Shown here: piece by piece, positions 23,546-36,578 of the stretch | How positions within the stretch are numbered: position 1 is the stretch's first letter | Layout: each line of letters starts with the position of its first letter | From: Panopea generosa | Lineage: Eukaryota; Mollusca; Bivalvia; Adapedonta; Hiatellidae | Direction of reading: 5' to 3' | NCBI GenBank assembly: GCA_029582155.1 | Contig: CM055894.1 | Coordinates: forward strand, 35,559,132-35,623,131 | Length of the DNA: 64,000 bases | Notes under the pieces: model-generated | Seen by the model: only the letters and a program-made list of their open reading frames with translations | What the model was told of the DNA's origin: nothing | Database searches by the model: none | Position numbers and translations under genes: made by a program

Positions 23546-23821
23546 TTAACATAAAACAGACAAGCTTCGGATATGAACTAAACACATATCAGATGAAACA
23601 CAATTATTGCAACAATGCTTTCCTTGACTAATCCAGTAAATGCAAGTGCTATTACACACAGTAAAACATTTGAGTGCAGGTGAAGCAACACAAATATATT
23701 CATTAAATGCATATACAGCTTCAGGAATAGTTACAAAGCGCAAAGAGGTACCATTTCGTAAATATGATTCCGAGTAGTTCGATGACCGAAACTCATACAA
23801 ACAGAACAAATGTTGTTTCAT
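23546..23821 (-). CDS. Minus-strand frame M, copy with complete N-terminal part
   Basis: Opens MKQHLFCLYEF, then RSSNYSESYLRNGTSLRFV, AFNEYICVASPALKCFTVC. A frameshift after that, relative to the 9401 copy, replaces the hydrophobic segment by ISQGKHCCNN. In the other frame the segment is still readable as LAFTGLVKESIVAII. This suggests a once-coding sequence of about 110 residues or more. Function unknown; strand conflict with the plus-strand E2 tail remains. Confidence 0.3.
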   Translation of the reverse strand: MKQHLFCLYEFRSSNYSESYLRNGTSLRFVTIPEAVYAFNEYICVASPALKCFTVCNSTCIYWISQGKHCCNNCVSSDMCLVHIRSLSVLC

Positions 23822-24289
23822 GTGATTGAGTTTTTACTATCACTGGTATGTACTATGCATGCAAATTGTTCAGAATGATTATTAAGTCTGCTTCCATATA
23901 TCATAATTTGAGTAAGTCATCCCATTTCTTTGCTTAAGTGTGACTTGTTTAGAATTGAACAATTTTTAATTTACATCTACATTCCTTGTAAACGCTTGAG
24001 AATGTGCTTTTGGAAGCATATTCACGTTGCGAGATGCATGGGTAATCATCTCAATATATCTATAGCATAAAAACATGCCACAATTCTACCCCTAGTCGAC
24101 ATCATGTCGCCGCTAATCTTGGTATTTGAAACTATTGCAAAAGTTCAACCATCGGAATAAATGCATGACTGTGTCTTAGATAATAAATACAATACATTCT
24201 CAAGAAAACAATGAATATCATTCTTCAATTATATGAAGTTCATTATTCTGGTGTCACTTTCACCGTTTCTATATGACGCAACTGTGCTT

Positions 24290-24780
24290 TGGAGGATGAC
24301 TGAGATGGTAAATTACATTCATAGATTAGCCAACAGTTTAGACATAAATGACAATCCCTATGATTTGTCACTATGCCATCTAATTATATATTTGGTGTAC
24401 AACTTCGTGTGCATTCAGTTATTATACAATTAAACATGTTAGATTCGTTCGGTACCAAGACCTTTATCATTCTTTGCACATGATTTGTAATGGCATCAGC
24501 AAGATACAAATTAAATGGGACTCATATCTGAGTTGTACATCGATAGATACATGTTTGCACTGAAAGCAGTTCAGCTTTGTTCTGTCTGCTAAATTATCAA
24601 ATTTCTAAACTATCAAATTGTATTAGAAACATTGGAACAAAGGTCCACGGTGGACATAGGAAAGGTTTATTTCCAATGAGGTATTTGGTACAATACTTAA
24701 TAAGAGTATACATTATAAATTTGCAATTAAAGACTGTGATTTTAAAAACCTTTAAACCAAAAGGTCTGTAAGGTAGCATG
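24290..24780 (+). repeat. Array block shared with 280-365, 6800-7060 and 29985-30190
   Basis: Contains CAAGACCTTTATCATTCTTTG, TCTGCTAAATTATC and TTTCCAATGAGG. No coding frame that I trust. Confidence 0.5.
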
Positions 24781-24887
24781 TTTTTTTTTTATTTCTGTTA
24801 TTGTATGAACATACATTAAAGTTAAATATTGGAAAGTTTCATCAATTATATCAATAGGAAAAATATGACAAAATCTATAGCAATCGT

Positions 24888-25140
24888 CTTTAAACAAATT
24901 ATAAGACATCAGAATAATGGTCAATGTCTATTTTCCTACAATTAATAGTACGTCTAAAAGTTATGGAGTATTTTTATTCCAAATGCAAAATTCTGTTCAT
25001 ATATAGCATCTACATGATAAAACATATTAAAGAAAAGTATCGACAGATATTCATCTTTACAAATGCTACAAGATATTTATTGTTTTTTGTTTTGTTTAGA
25101 ACTGACCCATTGACTGGCATTGTCTGAATCAAATGTCTTA
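24888..25140 (+). pseudogene. E2 long-form remnant without acceptor
   Basis: Has the order of the 18519 exon, including a hydrophobic run KILFIYSIYMI followed by KHIKEKYRQIFIFTNATRY and FRTDPLTGIV, but the first half is in another frame and no AG acceptor precedes it. Confidence 0.35.
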
Positions 25141-28100
25141 TTGATTCGTTTACTTAAGAAAGTTCATGTATTACAAAATGAAAATATAATTATTTGACAG
25201 GTAAATATTATTTTCAATAATATAGTTTAGTATTAGTGTTTTACGTAAAACGGAAAAAAAGGTTACGTTAAGTAGCTTGTATATATTACAGATAGCTACA
25301 TGCATTTGCTTTAACTGGAGTCATAGATTTTAATAAGAATTCCTCAGGAATGGCTTTTGACCTCAAAAACATAACAGTTGGGTGAGATGTTTCAAAGTCA
25401 TTACATTGGAATAGTTGATGTTACCCTTCACCATGGTGAAGTAACAATAGGCGTTATGTACAAATATTAACAAATTCCAACTGCCATACAACAGCAAGAT
25501 TCAGTGCTAATAATTTAATGTCGGTTGCTTTACAGTGCAATAAACAAATACCTTAGCGCACACAATAATTATAAACACATAAAGTTAGTGAACCCAATCG
25601 AGAATATTTCCTTGAAATCAGAAACTATTGCAGAAAGTCATTTTTTAAAATATATCTCCCAACAGGAAGTTTTGTACCGTTAATATAGAACATGTCAAAA
25701 CTAGTGATTGGAAAATTACACTTCATAAGTGATGCATTAGGCTATTTGTCACTGGTTTCATTGTCCACAGTATCGTTTGTCAAAACTCTCTTATATGGTG
25801 ACGATGCAGTACCTTTAGGGATTTTGGACAATTACTTAACTTAATATAGACAAGCTTCTAACACAAACTAGACACACATCAGATAAACCACCATTACTGC
25901 AACAATGCTTACTTGGTAATATCAGAGTACATAAATTAGGCTAAGCTATATTTCCTTGTCTATTCCAGTGAATGCACTTGTGTAAGTGCTTTTACATAAT
26001 TTAAAACATTGGAGTGCAGGTAAAGCAACACAAATATATTCATGAAATTCATATACAACATCATGTACAAGTACTAGTGCAAAGAGGTACCATTCCGTAA
26101 ACATGATTTCGAGTAGTTCCATGACCGAAACTAATACATACAGAACAAATGCAGTTTCATATGATTGAGATATTTCTGATTACTAGTTTGAACTATGCAT
26201 GCAAAGTGTTCAGAATCATTATTAAGTTTACTTTCATATATCATATTTTGAGTAAGTCATCCCACTTCTTTGTTCAAGTCTGACTGGTTTAGAGTGGAAT
26301 AATTTTTAATTTAAATTCTTTGTAAACTTGTGAATGTGCTTTTGGAAGCATAAAAGCGTGGCAAGTAGCATGGGTAATTATCTGAAGTTATCTATAGCAT
26401 AAACACATGCCACAATTACACCCCTAGTCGACATAATGTCATCGTTAATCTTGGTATTGAAAATATCACGATTTGTGTCATATTCACTGTTTGTTTGCCG
26501 CAACTGTGCTTTTGAAAAGGAGTTCTTCTAAAAAGTTGACCGCGATTATGTTAATATTACAATATGAACAATTATGTCCGCTCAAATTATTAGGTATGCA
26601 TACAAGTCAGCACTCTAACCAAATGGTGCCTGTTTATTTCTGGCGTTATCTCCTGTCTGAGAATCACAAATAATGACGTCATAAAAGATTAAATGAAAAT
26701 TCCCTCCTCCAAAACACCAAATATCCACTTTACATAGAATATATAGTAAAAACATGCTGATGTCACTGTCTATAGAGACGGCTTATACTACTCATGTTCA
26801 TCTTAACAAATATCATTAGATGTTTAAATGTATATTTTATGTTTAGTACTTAACTTTTGGCTGGCATTGTCTGAATCAATGTCATATTGATTAGTTAACT
26901 AAAGAAAGTGCCTGTATTACATAATAAATATCGAATTAATTGAATGATAATTATCATTTGCAATAATATAGTTTAGTATTTGGGCTTTACGTTGAACGAA
27001 AAAAAAAGTTATGTTAAGCAGCTCTTCTTGCTTATATATTATAACAGCTAGTTGCTTTCGCTGGAGACATTGATTATAATAAGACTTCCTCGGGAATGGC
27101 TTTTTAACCAAAAACACAACAGTTGTTTGAGACGATTCAAGGTCATAACATTGGAATAGTTTATAGATGTAATCATTTACCACGATAAAGTAAAACTTTG
27201 CCTATTGTACATGTATGAATCAATTCCAACAACAGCAAGAGTCAGTTCTAATTATTATATATCGGCTGCTTTACAGTGCGGTGCACACATCATTCTGCGC
27301 TCCAAATGATTATATACGCATCAAGTTAACTCGATCAATCGCTCAGATAACATTTCCTGGAAATTTGAAACTATTGCAGAAAGTCATTTTTTAAAATATA
27401 TCTCCAACAGGAACTTTTGTACCGTTAATTTAGAACGTGTCAACACTTGTGATTGGAAAATAACACTTCATAAGTGATGCATTAGGCTATTTGACACTGG
27501 TTTCATTGTCCACAGTATCGTTTGGTCAAACAACCTCTTATATGGTGACGATGAAGTACCTTTAGGGTTCTTGGAAAATTACTTAACATAAAACAGTCAA
27601 GCTTCTGACACGAACTGAGCACATATCAGATAAACCACCAATATTGTAACAATGCTTGTTTGGTAACAATCAGAATACTTAACTTAGACTAAGCTATATT
27701 TCCTTGTCTATTCCAGTAAATGGAGTTGTGTGCGATTACATAATTTAAAACATTGGAGTGCGGTAACGTAACAAAATAACACAATATATCGATTGAATTA
27801 TTATACAATATCAGGAATATATATACAAAACGAAGAGAAGTACTATTCCGAAAACACGATTCCTAGTAGTTTAGTAACCAAAACTCGTACACACAGAATA
27901 AATACTGTTCCACGTAACGTAAGTTATTACTTATCACTACTATACACGCACAGTTATCTAATTCAAATAAGAAGCTAAAAAACAACCTATTTTTTTGGTT
28001 TCATCATAAGGTTTCATATGAGACGGAATTAATGTTTGGGTCTAGGATCAACAATGTTTCGGTCGGAATTTCGATGGTTAATCAATGATATGTGTTTTTT

Positions 28101-28260
28101 TTTTTTGCATCTACATTACCTTAGTTAAACGTAGTATTAATTAGTCATTGTAAAGTTAAAATAAATTTAAATATCCTTGTCCTTGTGCAAATATATGTCG
28201 GTTTGAATCGGTCTCTATTGTACATGATGTTGGTCTTATAACCGTTTATATTGTCGTATT
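25141..28260 (+). repeat. Two further array units, no intact exon
   Basis: Blocks from 25440 to 26470 and from 26880 to 27960 repeat each other and earlier units: ACAACAGCAAGATTCAG, CTTCATAAGTGATGCATTAG and ATTGTCCACAGTATCGTTTG. Minus-strand M copies at 25800-26165 and 27545-27910 are interrupted by stops. Confidence 0.6.
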
Positions 28261-28275
28261 TTTATTTCTCACTGA

Positions 28276-28326
28276 GTTTCCCGCCTGTAAAAAATATCAT
28301 ACGATCTATAGAAGAAAGGTGCAACA
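28276..28326 (+). pseudogene. E1-position exon remnant
   Basis: Follows TTATTTCTCACTGAG (acceptor damaged compared with TTTCTCAG at 15483) and ends at a good donor, CAACA|GTGAGT. One frame reads VKNIIRSIEERCN. E2b follows 85 bp later. Confidence 0.25.
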
Positions 28327-28411
28327 GTGAGTTATAAAGTATTATTTTGTCAGATTGTCACACCCATCTGCGGCTAACTTTCTCGGACTTGTGTCTGTAT
28401 ATCTCATACAG

Positions 28412-28500
28412 GCATAGTTAAACGAATCATCAGATATCTGAATAATGGCAAATGTCTGTTTCCCTACAGTCAAATTACATATGTATTTATGGCTACATGA
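28412..28500 (+). CDS. Candidate terminal exon E2b, 28 codons, copy 2
   Basis: After CTCATACAG, phase 1: IVKRIIRYLNNGKCLFPYS, QITYVFMAT, TGA. Same length and phase as 15641-15729, with substitutions but no indel. Intron from the donor at 28326 is 85 bp. Confidence 0.45.
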
Positions 28501-28619
28501 TACCAAAGCCAAACGAATTGTGGGGAAATACATATTTTCACCTGTGACAACACTTAAGTACATACATGTTTGTAATAGTACAGCCATATACAATCGTATA
28601 CTGACAGTGTATAATTGAC

Positions 28620-31200
28620 AGTGTATAACTGAAGGCGTATTATATTACCGAGACTGAATATGTGTTTGATTCCAGGATATTACTTTCGTCTTAATGCTTA
28701 CAAACACACATTACGGAACATCATATAATTTTATGCTTGCTGCATGCGCATACATGCCATCCGGTGATCAGTACTTTTTTGTTGTTTCACGTCATATTTT
28801 TATATCTTTAAAACAAAAGACAATACTCTAACTTTACGTGAATGTCTATGTGACTAACGTTAGACCATGTGAACATCAACCAAGTATCATTCATGCAGTG
28901 CACACTTGCATTTTTGTGGGCATGATTGGTTATCTACTATCAGTGTTGGTAACAATTTGTTAAATAAGGTTTCAAGTTACAGTTATTCTACAGTATTGCG
29001 GCAATACACCGAATACTGCAATGCAAATAAAGACCATGCAACAACTCTAGCAATAATCTTAATACAAGACTAAGTACATTTAGGGTCATAATAATGATAT
29101 TATAACATAAATGCAAAAGAAATACATACACAATAAAATAATAGAAACTAAAACCTTTGTTTACCTTCATTAGCTGTTTTTGATTTTACGCAATCAGTGT
29201 GTAAACTCTCACTTTAATTCAAACCTTTTAATATCATTACCAATGAAATTCAATATTAGAGCTGAAACACGGAAGATAAATAACTTGGGTCGACTTGACT
29301 TAGAGTCAGAACGAGGCCGAAATGTAACGGACATATTTAAAATGAAAACAATTCTGCTTTGAAGATACTCAAAACAAACAGTTAAACGTCATCACCAGTC
29401 TTGTTGTTTTTGTAAATGACGTCTAATTTCAATGTCCTCAGTACTCCAGAGCTCGCGTTACTATAATGACTTGCATGAACCTAATGTTGACTGAAAGTTG
29501 ATTTAATGCTTTATGACAATATAAGTTGTTTCGATCTATCCATTGATACTATTGGTTGACATGTGATGCCCTAATACAAACATGACTCGGTCGTCTTAAT
29601 ACTTTTGGGATAAACCTCGAACATTATTATTGCAACCATGGATGCAATGCGTTAATAAATTAAACTCTTGTTTATGTTCATAACAGAACGACGCAAGCGT
29701 ACATAGGTTTAATTAAAACACCATATTGAGAATAAACCTTTCTTTTAGCTCTTCTTAATCATAGTTTAATATAAAATAGTTCGAAACTATTATCAATAAT
29801 ACTTTAATATAATCTGTGACAATTATAATGAGATATTCGATAGAAATATTATCCAGAGATTAAACTATATATACATATGTATGTATCAGTTAAGGGATTA
29901 TTCTATTATAGTACACACTTTCATTCATATAGTATAGTAATAATGTATCGAACTATATACAATATAATTAATTATAAATTTTCATTCAGCTATTATACAG
30001 CTTCATATGTTAGATTAATTCGGTACCAAGACCTCCATAATTCTTTGCACTTGCTTTGTTATGGCATCAGCGAGATCTTAATTAAATGGGATAGACAAAA
30101 ATATGAATTGAAAGTAGTCCAGCTTTGTTCTGTCTGCAAAAGTATCCATTGTAAAATAATAAATAATTTTATTGGAAACATTCGAAAAATGGTCAATTCA
30201 GTATCGATATATATGTGATATTCAATTTGTTTATTTTATATTTTATATTTAAGCAGAGTCCCATTGTTCACCTTGTGTAATTGTTGCTCTTGCATTATTT
30301 AACAAAAATCAAATTTCGTTTGAATTATGTAGTAATCACATATATTATACAATTGGACTAAGTGTACAGTTTAATCTAATTTACTTGAGAAGCTAAAACA
30401 TAACTACATATGTTTTGGGTTACATCGAAACACTTGTACCAACATAACCAGAAAGTGTTGGTATAACGCTTTTATACAAATAAAAGTCATTTTTAAATAT
30501 TCCAGAAATGTCCGATATTTTGCTGTTTTAGAGACTTTTCACTCAAACCGTCTATAAAGTGTTTTCACAATATATAAGTACTCCAGGTTAGGAAATGTAT
30601 GTATATACCAATTGTTTTCAAGTGCATACCTTTTATTCATTCAGGTTTACTACAATCCAATTTTTCCAACTACGTAAATTTCACATCTTTAATACCTGAC
30701 CATTTAGTCTTATATTTCATTTCAAGATGCTCAAAATAATAACTACATATTCCGTAGTTTACTATGGACACAATAGTATTCCAGAAATATCCGATATTTT
30801 GCTGTGTTATTTTTCTTTTCACTCAAAATATAATTAAAGTGTTTACACAATGTAGTAATACTGGTTGTCATTAAATGGTCTGTACGTATATACTAATTAT
30901 TTCCAGGTGACGGACCTTCTATTCATTTATGTTTGCTACACTCACTTTAATTGTTTTAAAAAATCTCATTTTTCGAACTACGTAATATTCTCTTTTTTGA
31001 TACCTTACAATTACAAAGTAGTATAGAATTTAATATTTATAATTGTATTTTTTAAAATTTGTTCCGAAAATTGTCGATTTGTTGCTGATGTGGGAATGTT
31101 TCACCCCAATAAATAAATCAATGATATCACATGCACCAACGTATACTTAGATTGTCCATAATATAGCCTGTGATACTATAATAATAAGGCATTAATGAAG
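28620..31200. repeat. No gene; older array blocks
   Basis: 28660-29110 resembles 31240-31750 (CCAGGATATTACTTTCGTCTTAA twice in the latter). 29985-30760 resembles 6810-7560 (CAATTGTTTTCAAGT, AAGATGCTCAAAATAATAAC). I see no frame or RNA gene to support. Confidence 0.5.
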
Positions 31201-31760
31201 TCGTAAGGTAACAAACAAGACTGAATGAGTTATTTGGTTCCAGGATATTACTTTCGTCTTAACACTCACTCACAAACATTATGGAATTTCAGGATATTAC
31301 TTTCGTCTTAACACTCACACACAAACATTACAGGATTTCACAAATGATCGCTACATGCGCATACATGCCTTCCGGTGATAAAGTTATCATTTTACAACAC
31401 TAGGCAATGTCTTTGTAACTGACGTGAGCTAACGTTAACGTCAATCAAGTATCCCTTATAGAGTGAACACGTTCATATCTGTGGGCATGATGGGTTCTCT
31501 GCTTTACGTCTAGGTTACATTTTGTTGAATTAAATGTCAAGTAACAGTAATGTAGTACATGTACAACAATACTGCCACAAAGTTACTGTATACCCGTTGA
31601 TAATGAAGTATCTGAACAGCTACGTTGTTGTTAGTGTGGCGGCTGATGGAAGTAACAATGCTTACTTCTACGGCAATATAACTAATACTGAGGTGCAAAT
31701 GAATGTCATACAGCTTGATACAAGACTAAGTAAATTTACGGTCATAATTGTGATGTCGTG

Positions 31761-32690
31761 AAGAAACGGCTTTGGCGTTCCTTTCATCAACTTAAACTAA
31801 AGGATAGAACATGTATATATGTGCTAGACACATGTGAAACAGTACCTTGTGGTGTTAACCGGGTGCATCTTTGTGTTGACTGCTCATGAAATATGAACTT
31901 TCATGTTACTAGGGATGTATTCTCGCTTTGCTCGTCTGGCATGTATATTAGTTCACATTCCGTTAACTTGTAATAAATAAATTACATGCCGTTAATGAAA
32001 CGAGTATAGGTTAATAGTTTAAGCATAAGTGTAATATTTTTGTTTTTTTTTTGTTTAATTTTCTATTTGCATACGATATGAATACACAGCACTGACACAC
32101 ATGTTGCGTGATAAATTAATTAATTATATTTACTTTCTTGTCTTTGTTATATGCGTTATTTCCATAGAACACAATGTATGTATATAGACCAGGTTTTAGG
32201 TAATGGTTAGATAATTTAAGAGTAAAGTAAGATATCAGGAGTATTAAATTAAGGAAACCGGGGTTTGTTCGTGTGTTGTCATCTAGTCAGCCATGATTAA
32301 TATATACCATTTTGTTGATATTTGTTCTACTTAATGTTTTATTGACGAATATGATTTTTTTTTCTATCTCTTTCGCCTTATTAATTATTTCCTAGGTCAA
32401 TTACATTTGAAATAGATGTTAAGAATACAATTCACACTGGCTAAGTAAAAAATCATATGATCGTCTTTCTTATGCAATGTCGGTTTGCAAAATTTAAGTA
32501 CATTCTGTGTAACAGTTGGTGCAACTAAAGTGTAAAATAAGGTTAAAATGATTTGATTATATTTGATTGTTTAATTGTGAAAATTGTCATTTCATTTATT
32601 CCCAGGATTATATTCTTCGTTATTGTATTTTTTTCAACAAAACACGAATTTAATTATTATCAACACTTGATAATGATTTCATTGTCGTTT
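31761..32690. other. Nothing recognised
   Basis: AT-rich, with short A/T runs; no repeat from the array beyond 31750 and no coding frame. Confidence 0.5.
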
Positions 32691-32693
32691 CAG

Positions 32694-32761
32694 ATGAGGC
32701 TAAAACAAGAAGTGCAAAGAATTGTGGAAAGTGAAACTGTTATTAACTTACAGCTATTGTG
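32694..32761 (+). CDS. Possible exon, low confidence
   Basis: Follows a good pyrimidine-rich acceptor (TTTCATTGTCGTTTCAG). Phase 1 gives EAKTRSAKNCGK then TGA. Phase 0 gives MRLKQEVQRIVESETVINLQ, then LL and TGA at 32759. The TIR element starts 19 bp downstream. Confidence 0.2.
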
Positions 32762-32844
32762 AAGAAAGCACCTGTGTTACAGACCCTAAACCGCTCAAGT
32801 ACCCCAATTGCACGCAAATGAAATGCACTCAGAGCTTAAGCGGA

Positions 32845-32910
32845 GCGCGAGCGTAGCGCAGACGGAGCGCGAAAGGAGCGCAGATTGAGCGCTGACGGAG
32901 CGGACCTGGA
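32845..32910 (+). repeat. Left subterminal GAGCGC repeats
   Basis: GGAGCGCGA/GTAGCGCAGAC-type motifs of about 10-12 bp, six times. The same motif in the same orientation fills 36505-36578 at the other end. Confidence 0.8.
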
Positions 32911-32969
32911 CCGTAAGCAAACGCTGGATTTTGGAAAATAAACGCACTCCTGAACGCATGAAATAGATC

Positions 32970-33058
32970 GAGTGCACTCAGACACGGTGAATGCACTCAG
33001 ATACGCTGAGTGCACTCAGACACGCTGAATGCACTCAGATACGCTGAGTGCACTCAGA
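32970..33058 (+). repeat. 19-bp tandem repeat with palindromic core
   Basis: About 4.7 copies of GAGTGCACTCAGACACGCT. GAGTGCACTC is a perfect palindrome. Copies alternate GAGT/GAAT and GACAC/GATAC, so the working unit is a 38-bp dimer. Confidence 0.9.
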
Positions 33059-33825
33059 TGGGCAGTATATACAGTATACGCTAGACACAGTAAGATAAGT
33101 GATAACAGAACTATTCGTGGGCTACTGAGTGCACTCGTTCATTCGGATACACTCTTTTTTCATTATTTGATCGTGAAGTCGATACTTTAAATCGAGATGA
33201 AAAAAAAAATTTCTTTCACATAAATATAAACCATGTAGTTTATATAAATGATTTGCTGTAAAACGCATGATAAAACTTATTTTGGTCAACAATTTATCAA
33301 TTATAACATAAATATCAATATTTAGCTGATCAATACAATAATGTTTAAAATACCTATTATACAATAGACGACACATCAATGGTTAACTACGGTTTCTAGG
33401 CTAATTTAGTTACATGTTTAAGCATGATTTGGTTTGCACAACAAAAATATAAATAATTATATATATTGTGTAAATAACAATTCGAAAAGATGTAATATGA
33501 ATTCACTATTTGCCGTGTTATTTCAATACAAAATTAGTTATAGATCATACAAAACATGTACTTTATTTCGATTTAAGCGTATACTGCTTCAAATACAAAA
33601 ATATTAAAGCATGCGTGAATCAAAAAAAACGTAGATATGCGGAAAATTATATGATTATGATTCTATTTGTTTGGGTATTTCGGCAAAATAAAAATTACCA
33701 ATGTTTAATTTAATTTGAACTTTAGTTTTATATTTTCCCCAAACACAGTTACACTGAGTTTGTGCTATACTTGTGCACATGTCATTAAAATAATAGTAAT
33801 AAATTAATTGTATTCTAAAATATAA

Positions 33826-34005
33826 AGTGGGTCAGTAGTACAGCGGATAGGGTGCTGGCTTCAAACGGCAGAGGTCGCAAGTTTGACCCAGGCTCTACCT
33901 GACCTTTCGAAACATAATTCAGTACCAGAACTAATAAGGGAATGCACTGGAGAACAATATGCATAAGCTCCGAGCTTACTTCACAATCAAGCTAAATTAA
34001 ATTAA
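33826..34005 (+). mobile_element. tRNA-derived SINE, family 2, nested in the TIR element
   Basis: Head GTAGTACAGCGGATAGGGTG with an anticodon-arm-like GCTGGCTTCAAACGGC and B-box-like CAAGTTTGACCC. Body CAGTACCAGAACTAATAAGG; 3' end ATAAGCTCCGAGCTTACTTC, then CACAATCAAGCTAAAT. Confidence 0.75.
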
Positions 34006-34324
34006 TGTTAAATAAATGTATGTATGTCAAATTAACACGACAGACCGAAATAACACATTAGACACAGGAAATAAAAACTAGTAAACGTAAATTTCTAGGT
34101 GACCTTTTTGAGGTTGTGATTTTATATTGACAAAAGAACAGCTTTTGATCACGAGGAAGGTTTAAATAAACAAAAAAAAACATGTATTCACTGCCTGTAA
34201 AATAGTAAATATATTGTTTTCCCGCTTTCATACAAAACCAATACGCCTGATCACGTGCACGTAAGCACGTAACAATTAAGCCATTATAAAAGCTGTGAAA
34301 GGGGCAACAAGTAAGAAATGACCA

Positions 34325-34500
34325 CAATAATAATAAGATTAATAATAATAATAAAGTAGAAAAAATACTCAGATAATAATAATATAACAAAATAATAATA
34401 AAGTAATATAGCAATAATAACAATAATTTTAATAATATTAGTAAAAACTAATAATAAAATATATAATAGATATTAATAATAATGATGATAATAATATTAC
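34325..34500 (+). repeat. (AAT)n-rich low-complexity tract
   Basis: Imperfect AATAAT repeats over about 175 bp. The minus-strand Leu/Tyr-rich frame at 34058-34423 is an artefact of this tract. Confidence 0.85.
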
Positions 34501-36504
34501 AAAAAAATCTGCATATTTTAGTATTGATTTTGACTATATATTTCTTATCCAATCACATGCCGCGGGTTAAATAAAGATTCATTCATCTGGCACAAATTAT
34601 AATAAAAATTAAAATTACACAACGGCAGGGTTCTTCGTGATCAATGGACCGATAAATCACCAATTAACTATTTATTGACACACATGTGGTTCTCGCCATG
34701 GGTATCTGTTTTGATGATTGCCATGCAACTCTTCTTTCATAATAGTAATCAAATTGTTATATTAATTGTGAACGACCGACCAGATGCACGTACGCACGTA
34801 TACAATATAAAATCTGTGACAAATCAATATGCCAATATGTATATTATAATAATAGCTCCAATGATAATAGTATTTAAAAAAAATAAAACAAATAATGAAT
34901 TAAAAAATAATACAAATAAAATACTACAATTTTACAAGGAATTATTTAGAGACATATCTTTAATTTTTATTAGTTTTAAAATTGTAGGATTGTTTTATTT
35001 TGTAAATTAACAATTCTGATCTTTTTTTTTATACGAAATCGCTATAGCAGCTGTGGTAAAATGACAGCCCTGAATACACATTCCTTAATACGTGTATGTC
35101 ACACTTTCGAACTGGCGTGGGGTTTTCGGTTCGTTAATTTAATGATATTAACATCATGATATTTACATACTAAAGCGTTCTGAAACTTCGAATAACCAAT
35201 ATCTTAAATGATTTTTTTATTTGTTGTTAATTGGCTGGCAGTTTTTCTATTTTATCTTTTCTTTTCAATCACATAATGTTGGCTCAAATAAGATTCATCC
35301 ATCTGTCACGAATTACAATCAAAATGAAATCATACATATCTTCCGTGGTCAATAGACCAATAAGTCACCGCTTTAGCATATAACTTAATTGACACGGCTC
35401 TCACTGGCATGTGACATAACGTAATTAACACCACGGGTGTGTTGCTGCGTGTTATATAATTAGCGGTATAGCACAGTGGGTGTAGTTTCAAACAAGTTTA
35501 ATATAGTTTGTCATTTTAAATAATATATTAACATAAAGCATACTATCAGTAAAAGAATAATTTGAGAAACCCACTGCAAGTATATTTATATACATTATGA
35601 TAACGAAAATAATTATAAAAACTTAAAAAATCAGAATATCTTTTTAAGTGTAGTGAAGCCACATTTGGACCCAAATCGAGAAAAACACCACAAGATTATT
35701 ATTTTTCAAAATTCATTAATTATAATGTCAATTGCATCGCACGGATTATAATATTTTTTTCATCACCCATGCAGTGCATATTATTGATTATACAGCTTAT
35801 TTTAGTTTGAACATTAACAAAACCAGTGATATATCCACATGTTGTTAAGTCACTGCTTACACTGAGCAGATTTATGGATTATTATAAGGCCAACAAGGTA
35901 TCAACAGTATGGAATTATTTATTAAATTTAATTATTAATAACAATATATTAAGTTTATGTTGATGATGTATAGAAAGTATGTAAATTTGTGGACAAACTT
36001 TATTGCTTTCCTGTAACAAACGGCTTACGGTATTTCAAAAAAGATACTTACGCAAACATATGTCGGTCTAGATAACAGAAGCCGGTATAACGTGCGATAT
36101 TCTTTGATCACCCAGACCACTGATCACATATCAAAACATAGACACTTCCGTTAGACATGCCTACTATCGATACTAGTTCAACCTTTCGCCCAGCGGGTGA
36201 CATAATATGTAGACAAACAATCGGATTATGAATTAATTTACCTTGACTAAATCCCATGGATATATTTTATTGCTCCATTGGAACAGATTAAATTAAAAAG
36301 TCAATATAGAATCATTTTAAGTTGAGATGTTGCGATTGGTTATGGGCTGGAAACCGAACTGAGCGAACTGAACGTTGAGTGAACGCTAAACGAAGCGAAC
36401 GCTAAGAGGATTATTAAATAGAGCACTCAGCTATACAGCGCTCGTGAGCGAATACTTGCGTTTGTGAGTGCATTAAATTATCAGCGTTTAATCGAGTGCA
36501 CGCA

Positions 36505-36578
36505 AACGGAGCGCGAACAGAGCGCGAACTAAGCGCGAACGAAGCGCGATCGGAGTGCAAACTGAGCGCAAACGGAGT
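36505..36578 (+). repeat. Right subterminal GAGCGC repeats
   Basis: Six to seven units such as GGAGCGCGAACAGAGCGCGA, 11 bp apart, decaying to GGAGTGCAAAC. A looser set (GAGCGAAC, AAGCGAACGC) lies at 36355-36415. Confidence 0.85.

Larger units (their letters stand above)
1640..31760 (+). repeat. Decayed tandem array of ~4.5-5.5 kb units
   Basis: Collinear blocks recur in the same order and orientation. A leader block (AGCGGCTCGATC..GTCTATCGGCGTT) occurs at 1850, 8270, 13815 and 18180. A TM-exon block (GGTCAATGTC..TTTCCCTACATT) occurs near 3070, 8690, 14215, 15660, 18550, 18920, 22650, 24920 and 28450. A 'CATACAACAGCAAGATTCAG' block occurs near 3640, 9105, 14560, 21850 and 25490. A 'CTTCATAAGTGATGC' block occurs near 3875, 9345, 14920, 25720 and 27470. 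Leader-to-leader spacing is about 6.4 kb (4.5 kb without the LINE), 5.5 kb and 4.4 kb. Copies differ by many indels, so the array is old. The order of blocks and the exon-like pieces suggest a duplicated gene, not a simple satellite. Confidence 0.8.

Noticed and set aside
34058..34423. 121-codon minus-strand frame rich in Leu and Tyr
   Set aside because: It lies on the (AAT)n tract inside the TIR element; composition artefact.
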